Positions 57,594 to 64,000 of a stretch of 64,000 bases of DNA are shown one piece after another; within the stretch, counting starts at the first letter, position 1; every line of letters begins with the position of its first letter. A model generated the notes under the pieces. It was not told where the DNA came from and did not search any database. It saw nothing but the letters and a program-made list of their open reading frames with translations. The DNA is from Pirellula staleyi DSM 6068. GTDB lineage: Bacteria > Planctomycetota > Planctomycetia > Pirellulales > Pirellulaceae. Both the position numbers and the translations under genes were made by a program. Location of the stretch: the NCBI RefSeq assembly GCF_000025185.1, contig NC_013720.1, positions 248,001-312,000 on the forward strand, read 5' to 3'.

Positions 57594-58994
57594 CTAGGCG
57601 ATGATCTTGGTGGCGATGTTGCCGTGGACATCGGTGAGACGGAAATCGCGACCGCTGTAGCGGTAGGTCAGCCGCGTGTGGTCGAGCCCCATCAAGTGCA
57701 GCATCGTGGCATGGAGATCGTGGATGTGCATTTTGTCGTCAGTAGCGGCGATACCGTGCTCGTCGGTCGCACCGTAACGCAGGCCACCTTTCACACCACC
57801 ACCAGCCATCCACATCGAAAAGCCGGTTGCGTTGTGGTCGCGTCCGTCGTCGTTTTGTGCATGCGGCGTGCGGCCAAACTCGCCACCCCAAACGACCAGC
57901 GTATCTTTGAGCATGTCGCGACGTTTCAAGTCTTCCAGCAGCGCGTGCATCGGCTGATCGATCGCGGTGCAGTTGGCTGTGAGCCGCGTGCGAAGTCCGT
58001 TGTGCTGATCCCAACCTGGATGCGAGAGTTCAACGAACCGGACCCCTGCTTCGCAGAAGCGACGAGCGAGCAAACATTGTCGCGCGAAGTTGTCGGTCGC
58101 TTTGTTACCGATACCATACATGTCGAGCGTTTCTTGCGATTCGTCGTCGATTTCCATCAGCTTTGGAACAGCCGACTGCATGCGAAACGCGAGTTCATAC
58201 GACTCGATAATCCCCTCGAGTTGCGGATTCACCGTGTCGCCTGAGAGGCGTTCGCGATTGATCGCTTGGACGAGGTCGAGTTGCTTGCGCTGCTGTTCGC
58301 GCGAGAGTCCGCGGCTGGCAATGTTCGGAATGGTTGCCTTGGCGAGCGATTCCCCTTCACCACCGATGCGCGTCCCTTGATAGGCGGCTGGCAGGAAGGA
58401 ACTACCGTAGTTCTGCGCACCACCGATGCGCGAGACGGGATTAAGCGTGATGAAACCAGGAAGCTCTTGGTTCTCGGTACCGAGTCCGTAGAGCACCCAC
58501 GCACCGACGCTCGGCCGCACGAACTGAAAACTGCCGGTGTGCATTTGCACGGCTGCTTGCGGATGGTTCGGCAGATCGGTGTGCAGACCGTTGAGGATGC
58601 AGAGATCGTCGGCGTTTTTGGCGAGATTCGGGAAGAGCTCGGAGATCGGCAGTCCGCTGCTGCCCGCTGGTGTGAACTTGAAGGGGGACTTCATCAGCTT
58701 GCGGCTTTTGCCCCCCTTGGCACCGACAGCGCCGGGAGATTTTCCGTCATCTTTTTCGAGCGCCGGTTTGTAGTCGAACATGTCGACGTGCGAAGGTCCT
58801 CCCTGCATGAACAGGAAGATCACTCGTTTTGCTTTGGGCTCGAAATGAGGCTGTTTGGGAAGAAGCGGATTCGCGTCGGCCTGTGTAGCACGCGCGAGAT
58901 TTGCTTCAGCCATTAAGCTACTGAGTGCGAGATATCCAAATCCGCAAGCGGAGGTGCGGAGCATGTCGCGACGAGTGAGAGGGGTGTCGAACAT
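57594..58994 (-). CDS. DUF1501 protein, partner of the DUF1553 gene
   Basis: A protein of 466 residues with ATG at 58994. The N-terminus (LTRRDMLRTSACGFGYLALSSLMAEANLARA) is a twin-arginine signal. The body has GGPSHVDMFDYKP, VWGGEFGRTPHAQ and GRDHNATGFSMWMAGGGVKGG, all typical of DUF1501. It follows the DUF1549/DUF1553 gene by about 130 bases on the same strand; this pair is a hallmark planctomycete unit, believed to act on sugars or polysaccharides outside the cytoplasm, though the reaction is unproven. It is distinct from the orphan copy at 14511. Confidence 0.95.
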   Translation of the reverse strand: MFDTPLTRRDMLRTSACGFGYLALSSLMAEANLARATQADANPLLPKQPHFEPKAKRVIFLFMQGGPSHVDMFDYKPALEKDDGKSPGAVGAKGGKSRKLMKSPFKFTPAGSSGLPISELFPNLAKNADDLCILNGLHTDLPNHPQAAVQMHTGSFQFVRPSVGAWVLYGLGTENQELPGFITLNPVSRIGGAQNYGSSFLPAAYQGTRIGGEGESLAKATIPNIASRGLSREQQRKQLDLVQAINRERLSGDTVNPQLEGIIESYELAFRMQSAVPKLMEIDDESQETLDMYGIGNKATDNFARQCLLARRFCEAGVRFVELSHPGWDQHNGLRTRLTANCTAIDQPMHALLEDLKRRDMLKDTLVVWGGEFGRTPHAQNDDGRDHNATGFSMWMAGGGVKGGLRYGATDEHGIAATDDKMHIHDLHATMLHLMGLDHTRLTYRYSGRDFRLTDVHGNIATKIIA

Positions 58995-59126
58995 TGCAAA
59001 CTTCCTTGCGCGAAACCAAGTTCGCTAGCAAACTGACCTACGGAAAAAATCGAGAGAATAACGGGATATAAGAACAACGCATGAGTGCAGTGAGAGGTAC
59101 TCACCACACTCACAAAGATTGCTTGT

Positions 59127-61670
59127 TTAATAGGCGAGGCGAAATTCTGCGGTCGAAAAGAGTGCATGAACCACATCGGTCCATGCAGCTTGCTCGGCTA
59201 CTGCACTGTCACTGGCAGCTTTGCACGACTCGACATGCTCGAGCACTTTGGCAAGCTCCGCTGGCGAGGGATTGCGTGCTAGTACACGTTCAAACGCGAG
59301 TCGAGCGCGAGCTGTGTTATCGAGTCCCGACTGATTAACGATCAAGGTTGCCGTCCGCTGCGAAGCTTCTGCAACCACCGGGCTGTTCATCAGAAATAGT
59401 GCCTGAGTCGCGACAGTGGTTACGTCGCGTTGTCCCACCACCATCTCTGGATCAGCGACATCGAAAATCGATAGCACATCGGGAAGCATGCCACGTACGA
59501 GGGGCAAATAGACCGAGCGAAATTTAACGTTCGACTTCAATGCGTCGGCTTTCAGTCCACGACCAAACTCCCCTTCGCCCACTTTCGTGACTAGCGAAGC
59601 CGCAGGACGAGTGAGGTCGAGCTCACCCGAAGCTGCCAGCAAGCAGTCGCGAATCACTTCAGCTTCGAGTCGCTTGCGACTCATGTGCCAAACGAGTTTG
59701 TTATCGGGATCGACTTCATAAGCAGCGGCGCTGTGTTCGCTGGAAAGTGCATAAGCGCGGGTGAGCACCACTTCACGAACGAGTGACTTAATCGACCATT
59801 GATTTTCCATGAAGCGCGAGGCGAGATAGTCGAGCAATTCGGGATGCGTCGGAAGCTCACCCATCGCGCCGAAATTATCGACGGTTTCGACCAGCCCGCG
59901 GCCAAACAGGTGTTGCCAAACACGATTCGCAAACACGCGCGCGGTGAGTGGATTGTTTTTGCTCGTCATCCATGCAGCGAGTTGCAGACGACCACTTTGT
60001 TGCGGGTTGACGCTCGGTGCCATCGGCGTCGTGATCACGCGCACATAGCCGCGTGGAACTACATCGCCGAGGTCGGAAACTTCACCACGAATATTCACGC
60101 GCACATCGTGGATGTCGCTGGCATCGCGAACTGCCATCACAGGCTCGCCCGGAGGGGCTAGTTTTGCTTCGAGCGCAGCGATTTGGCCGCGAATTTCGGC
60201 CAGTTCTTTCGTCAAGCGATTGACGGCGGTTAGTGCTGGATTCTTCTTTTTATTCTTCGCAGACAACTTCTCTTCAGCGGTCAATTTCTTTTTCGGTTTA
60301 TCGGCAGCAGGACCAGCCTCCTGACGAGCGGCGACCAATTGTTTTTGCAGCTGCTCTTCGCTGGTGCGGAGCTGCGCGAGTTGCTTCCGCTCATCGGCCG
60401 ACAGCGTTTGTTTCTTCGCGGGATCGATGAGCGAGAGCGCCTCGCCCTTGTAGCCCGTTTGATTGTTGCCAGGCTTCACCCCTGCAAAAACTTCAGTGCT
60501 TCGAAAAATCCCGACCATCGCGTAGTACTCGGTGGTTGGAATCGGATCGAACTTGTGATCGTGACAGCGTGCGCAGGCGACACTCAGTCCGAGCACAGCG
60601 CGCGTGCTGACGTCGAGTTGCTCGTCGGCCACGTCCATCAAAAACTGTTCGCGATTCCGTTCATTCAAGCTCTTTGGACCGATTGCCAAAAAACCAGTGG
60701 CGGTGAGATGCTCGTTCTTCTCCGCGTCGTCTTTGGCGGGCAACAGATCCCCGGCCAGTTGTTCTTTCAAGAACTCGTCGTATGGCTTGTCGGCGTTAAA
60801 ACTGTCGATCACATAATCGCGATAGCGCCAGGCGTGGGGATAAGCAACGTTCCGTTCCTTGCCGGTCGATTCGCCATAGCGAGCCAGATCGAGCCAGTGA
60901 CGTCCCCAGCGTTCACCAAACTGTGGCGAGGCGAGGAGACGATCGACCACAGCGGCGCGAGCTTTGAGATTCGAGTTGGCCTGGAAAGCTGCGATCTCTT
61001 CATGCGTCGGAAGTAGACCGGTGAGATCGAGTGTGACTCGCCGCAGCCAGGTGATGGGATCGGCATCTTTGACTGGGGCAAGATTCGCGGCTTCGAGTTG
61101 CGCGAGAATGTAGCGATCGATTTCGCTGATGGCCCAGGTAGGATTTTTCACGGCTGCAGGAGGGACCACTTTGACAGGCTGGAACGACCAAAACTTGCGG
61201 GCGTCGGCGAGATTGATTTTGCTTCCGACGGTGGTGGCCTGCGCCGCGCGAGGATCGGGCGCGCCACGCGAAATCCAATGTTCAAAGTCGGCCAGCACGC
61301 TGTCGGGGAGTTTCTTCCCCGGAGGCATCTCCATGCCGTTCTCGTGACGCATCGCTTGCAGCAACAGGCTTGCTGCAGCATCGCGCGCCACCACCGCTGG
61401 TCCCGAATCGCCACCCTTGCGAATGCCGAGCTTCGTATCGACACGCAGCCCCCCCTTCACTTCCTTGCTGCTGGCCGAGTGGCACTGGTAGCAGTTCGAA
61501 ACGAGGACAGGGCGAATCTTCTTCTCGAAAAAATCGAGGTCGGCGGCTGTGATGCGGCCATCCGCTTTCGCCGTAGGATCGCTTTCAGCAGCACTCCCTG
61601 GCGTGACAACACCGAGCGTGAGCAGCACAAAAGCCAAAACGGCATGGCGTGTGTAGTACAAAAAAGTCAT
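59127..61670 (-). CDS. Exported cytochrome c-like / DUF1549-DUF1553 protein
   Basis: A protein of 847 residues. ATG at 61670 gives a signal peptide ([20 protein letters not shown]). The planctomycete cytochrome-c domain at about residues 45-130 has the haem motif C60-Y-Q-C63-H64. DUF1549 follows ([47 protein letters not shown]). DUF1553 is at the C-terminus ([45 protein letters not shown]). A Lys-rich coiled stretch ([19 protein letters not shown]) separates the last two. It is thought to be a periplasmic redox enzyme acting on carbohydrates. It forms an operon with DUF1501. Confidence 0.95.
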   Translation of the reverse strand: MTFLYYTRHAVLAFVLLTLGVVTPGSAAESDPTAKADGRITAADLDFFEKKIRPVLVSNCYQCHSASSKEVKGGLRVDTKLGIRKGGDSGPAVVARDAAASLLLQAMRHENGMEMPPGKKLPDSVLADFEHWISRGAPDPRAAQATTVGSKINLADARKFWSFQPVKVVPPAAVKNPTWAISEIDRYILAQLEAANLAPVKDADPITWLRRVTLDLTGLLPTHEEIAAFQANSNLKARAAVVDRLLASPQFGERWGRHWLDLARYGESTGKERNVAYPHAWRYRDYVIDSFNADKPYDEFLKEQLAGDLLPAKDDAEKNEHLTATGFLAIGPKSLNERNREQFLMDVADEQLDVSTRAVLGLSVACARCHDHKFDPIPTTEYYAMVGIFRSTEVFAGVKPGNNQTGYKGEALSLIDPAKKQTLSADERKQLAQLRTSEEQLQKQLVAARQEAGPAADKPKKKLTAEEKLSAKNKKKNPALTAVNRLTKELAEIRGQIAALEAKLAPPGEPVMAVRDASDIHDVRVNIRGEVSDLGDVVPRGYVRVITTPMAPSVNPQQSGRLQLAAWMTSKNNPLTARVFANRVWQHLFGRGLVETVDNFGAMGELPTHPELLDYLASRFMENQWSIKSLVREVVLTRAYALSSEHSAAAYEVDPDNKLVWHMSRKRLEAEVIRDCLLAASGELDLTRPAASLVTKVGEGEFGRGLKADALKSNVKFRSVYLPLVRGMLPDVLSIFDVADPEMVVGQRDVTTVATQALFLMNSPVVAEASQRTATLIVNQSGLDNTARARLAFERVLARNPSPAELAKVLEHVESCKAASDSAVAEQAAWTDVVHALFSTAEFRLAY

Positions 61671-62065
61671 GGCCACGGTTGGCGTCCTTGAAGACAGCAC
61701 GAAGTTCTTGAGGAACTGGGGGGACTGCAGGGAGCGGCACTATTTTTTCTTTGCAATTTACTTTGCAAACGCCCCGCGAGAGGTAGTCTTTGAGCCGTAA
61801 ATTCGCCCCCAGGAAATAGATGCGCCGCGAGATGCGAATATTGTGGATCGGACAAGTGCCTGCGCCACGTTTTGCAACCAACACGCTGAACGAATTTTGA
61901 GTGCCTACGCTCCACCAGCCCTCGCGCTGGGCCTGTGGCGTATAATCGCTCGTGCGATCGCCTCCGAAGCCTTGCGAGCCATTTCACGCTAAACGTTTCA
62001 AAGAAAATCACTTACAGCGCCGCCGCCAATCACTTGAGCCTGCCAGCCGCAAAGTAATTCACGCC
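61671..62065. other. Divergent intergenic region
   Basis: About 395 bases between the DUF1553 operon (-) and the zinc-ribbon gene (+). It should hold the operon promoter. I see no clear operator, repeat or small gene. Confidence 0.35.
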
Positions 62066-62560
62066 ATGTCGTTTCAATTTCAATGTCCGCAGGGGCACTT
62101 GCTCGAAGGCGAGCCATCGCAAGCGGGTCAGCAGTGCGTTTGCCCGATGTGCGGCATGCTGTTTTTGATCCCGCAGCCAATCGCTCAGCCAGAGGGACCG
62201 CAGTTTGCGATTAATCCCGGGGGAGGAGCTCCAGGACAGCCCGCTGCACCTCCGTTTGATCCTTCGAAGCCGCAAGAGCCCGAGCTATTCCACATCCCCT
62301 GCCCCAACGGACACGAGCTTGAAACACCCGCCGAGATGCTCGACCAAGAGGTCCTCTGCCCGCAATGTCAGGTGCAGTTTCGACTGCGCAAGCGGGATAG
62401 CGTGGAGTTCAAAAAGAAGAAGGAAGAGCAAGACCGCATCCGCGAAATCAAGCTCGGCAACGCCTGGCTCAACTGGGCCATTGCCGCAGCGGTGCTAGTT
62501 GGCATCGGTCTCGTGGGGCTGATCATCGCATCGCAAATGGGACGTACCCCACCGCCATAA
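62066..62560 (+). CDS. Double zinc-ribbon protein with C-terminal membrane helix
   Basis: A protein of 164 residues from ATG at 62066. It begins with a zinc ribbon (FQCPQGHLLEG ... CVCPMCGMLF) in which a His-bearing 'CPxGH' knuckle replaces the usual Cys pair. After a Pro-rich linker comes a second copy (IPCPNGHELET ... VLCPQCQVQF). A charged helix and a C-terminal membrane helix (AIAAAVLVGIGLVGLIIASQM) follow. So two internal repeats about 70 residues apart. It is probably tail-anchored in the inner membrane with zinc ribbons in the cytoplasm. The role is unknown. The partial gene at 63732 is of the same general type. Confidence 0.8.
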   Translation: MSFQFQCPQGHLLEGEPSQAGQQCVCPMCGMLFLIPQPIAQPEGPQFAINPGGGAPGQPAAPPFDPSKPQEPELFHIPCPNGHELETPAEMLDQEVLCPQCQVQFRLRKRDSVEFKKKKEEQDRIREIKLGNAWLNWAIAAAVLVGIGLVGLIIASQMGRTPPP

Positions 62561-62617
62561 AACCCAACGCTGCGGGGGGGGACTTTTAGACGATTGGGCT
62601 ACGAGCTTACGTGCAGC

Positions 62618-63391
62618 CTACTTGGTGGGCTTCTTCACATCTTTGTCGAGTTCGAACGAGCCACGAATCTCGACTTTCAAGCTCCCGTCGTTATCCGCAG
62701 GATTCGTGTCATACATCCGCAGCGACAAGCGACCACTGCGAGGCGTTTGAAACTGCTTTCCTGCTCCGACGACAAACGGCTTCACTTCTTTGGGGTCTCC
62801 CCCTTCGATCCTGCCAATCAAACAGCCAGGATTAAAATCGCGTAATTCCTCGGGAATTGCCAGTCCATCGGCATTGGTTTCCGCTTGCAGATGGAAGGTC
62901 CAAGTTCCGCTGACGGTGATGGTGACCGGCCGGCCGTAGATGAGGGTGAGACCACAATCTTGCCACCCTTCGTTCGCGTTGATAGTGACGACATGGGATT
63001 GCGCCGAGGCTTCTTTATTGAGCATCTCCGCAAGTTTGGACTTGGCTGGAGCATACTGCGGGACCAGCTTGAGAATCTCCTCGTACACTTGTCGCGCTTT
63101 GCCCCAGTCCTTATCCCCTTCGTACTCGTTGCCGAGTTTCTCGGCCTTCTTCACGAAGTCCAGGTGGAGCGCGAGCAAACGCTGATCGTCGGGAAGTGGA
63201 CGTGGCGGCTCTTCCTTCGCTTTCTTTTTGTCGCGCTCCTGCGCGTGGGCCACGAGGCTGCTCTCAAAACCATTCCACGGCTCGAGTGCTGAGTACGAAA
63301 TCACCGCCAGCAGCAGCGCCACGATCGACTTGAAGCTCATGGTCGAGCGCATCGTGCGCGAAGCGATTCGGGAGAGGATCGAGGAAACCAT
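62618..63391 (-). CDS. Exported hypothetical protein with C-terminal beta domain
   Basis: A protein of 257 residues from ATG at 63391; in-frame ATGs at 63352 and 63340 would give a more usual signal peptide, so the start is uncertain. A hydrophobic segment (IVALLLAVISYSA) and AHA-Q cleavage site indicate export. Residues about 65-120 are a helical, tetratricopeptide-like stretch (WGKARQVYEEILKLVPQYAPAKSKLAEML). The C-terminal half (VTINANEGWQDCGLTLIYGR ... SGRLSLRMYD) looks like a beta-sandwich with the strand-turn pattern of carbohydrate-binding lectin-like domains. I recognise no family name. Confidence 0.7.
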   Translation of the reverse strand: MVSSILSRIASRTMRSTMSFKSIVALLLAVISYSALEPWNGFESSLVAHAQERDKKKAKEEPPRPLPDDQRLLALHLDFVKKAEKLGNEYEGDKDWGKARQVYEEILKLVPQYAPAKSKLAEMLNKEASAQSHVVTINANEGWQDCGLTLIYGRPVTITVSGTWTFHLQAETNADGLAIPEELRDFNPGCLIGRIEGGDPKEVKPFVVGAGKQFQTPRSGRLSLRMYDTNPADNDGSLKVEIRGSFELDKDVKKPTK

Positions 63392-63731
63392 GATGAGATC
63401 TCGAGAGGCGTTTTACATCGTCCACGCACGATTGCCGTCTGGCGACGGACCTGCGATGGACTAGTTCTGATTCGTTTCAACTACCTGCAGTTTATTCCAA
63501 GAAGGGGCGACAAGTCGTGGTTTTCGTCAACTTTTGAACTTCGAGCCCCAGCCGACGCTGTTGCTGGAAAACCTCCACACGAGTGCTGAATCGCCCCCAC
63601 GATTTGCGTATACTCGCAAAACTTCCAATTTGGCCCCCTCGCCCATCAGCCTCGCGCTCTTCTTCCGCTGCTAGTGCGACATCAGGCTTCTCCTTCTGCT
63701 TTCAACCCCTCTCCCCTGATCGAGTTTCTAC
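63392..63731. other. Divergent intergenic region
   Basis: About 340 bases between two outward-facing genes. It presumably has both promoters. I see no hairpin or repeat to report. Confidence 0.35.
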
Positions 63732-64000
63732 ATGACGATCCAGTTCTCCTGCCCTCACTGTGCCAACCCAATGTCGGTCGACGATGAGTTTGCGGGACGA
63801 ACCGGCCCCTGCAAGTCTTGTGGTCAGTCGATCACCATACCGGCTTTGGGAAACACCTTTGGATTCCAGATCAACGCGGGACCGAGTCCTGCCAAATCAT
63901 CCACACCGCGGAAGAAAAGTAGCCTCGGACTGTTCTTGATGCTGGGCGGCATTGCTGCTGTCGGTGCGCTGCTGATATTCGGCGTGGGTATGGCCTACCT
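63732..64000 (+). CDS. Zinc-ribbon membrane protein, cut by the window edge
   Basis: ATG at 63732 opens a frame that continues to the window end (89 or more residues). The N-terminus is a four-Cys zinc ribbon: two CxxC knuckles (FSCPHCANPMSV and GPCKSCGQSI). After a Ser/Pro/Lys-rich linker comes a membrane helix (LGLFLMLGGIAAVGALLIFGV). This layout is typical of planctomycete proteins, some of which continue into DUF1559 or other exported domains. The missing C-terminus prevents a firmer call. Confidence 0.7.
   Translation, partial: MTIQFSCPHCANPMSVDDEFAGRTGPCKSCGQSITIPALGNTFGFQINAGPSPAKSSTPRKKSSLGLFLMLGGIAAVGALLIFGVGMAY

Overview
The window looks like chromosomal DNA of a planctomycete, most likely of the Pirellulaceae (Pirellula/Blastopirellula/Rhodopirellula relatives). 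The evidence is a set of families typical of that phylum: two DUF1501 proteins, a cytochrome-type DUF1549/DUF1553 protein, three DUF1559 (H-X9-DG) pseudopilin-like proteins, a sulfatase, membrane proteins opening with an 'NPYxxP' motif, and zinc-ribbon plus one-helix proteins. Genes are G+C-rich, spaced rather than packed, and often start with GTG. I see no tRNA, rRNA, CRISPR array, prophage or intact insertion sequence.

Layout. 1-13 kb: a cut-off small membrane protein, a DUF4214-like exported protein, a DUF2092-like/thioredoxin-fold fusion, lipoproteins and a DUF1559 pseudopilin, a sulfatase, an M32 carboxypeptidase, and an orphan condensation-domain/acyltransferase-like enzyme. 13-24 kb: a sugar isomerase/epimerase-like protein, a Tat-exported DUF1501 protein, then a LysR regulator followed on the same strand by gltB-gltD (glutamate synthase). 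24-32 kb: an unrecognised protein with a helix-hairpin-helix-like segment, a DUF6882-like protein, a second DUF1559 protein, mscL, an ABC exporter with an altered Walker B motif, an A+T-rich gap, a CAP/SCP-domain protein and a coiled acidic protein. 32-36 kb: argS, an orphan SPPY-type DNA methyltransferase and an ArsR regulator. 36-44 kb: a gap of about 1.25 kb and a complete oligopeptide/dipeptide ABC importer (solute-binding protein, two permeases, two ATPases) with overlapping ends, then a CDGSH iron-sulfur protein. 44-50 kb: a planctomycete hypothetical protein, an ECF sigma factor with its membrane anti-sigma partner, and an RlmI-type rRNA methyltransferase. 50-55 kb: a large MMPL/RND transporter, a 32-residue very basic protein that resembles ribosomal protein bL37, a FabZ-like dehydratase and trmB. 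55-64 kb: a degenerate DUF1559 protein, a DUF2306 protein, a DUF1549/DUF1553 plus DUF1501 operon, zinc-ribbon membrane proteins and an exported protein.

The functional units are gltBD with a LysR regulator, the five-gene peptide importer, the sigma/anti-sigma pair and the DUF1553/DUF1501 pair. The rest are mostly single genes separated by hairpins, many of them terminator-like. The most interesting items are the unlisted bL37-like mini-gene at 53069-53167, a 195-bp inverted-repeat element at 55010-55204 with other palindromic dispersed-repeat-like hairpins, a two-level palindromic operator region in front of the LysR gene, and substitutions at expected catalytic positions in the thioredoxin-fold and ABC proteins. 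I found no clear multi-gene defence or wholly new system; the novelty here is at the level of single genes and small elements.
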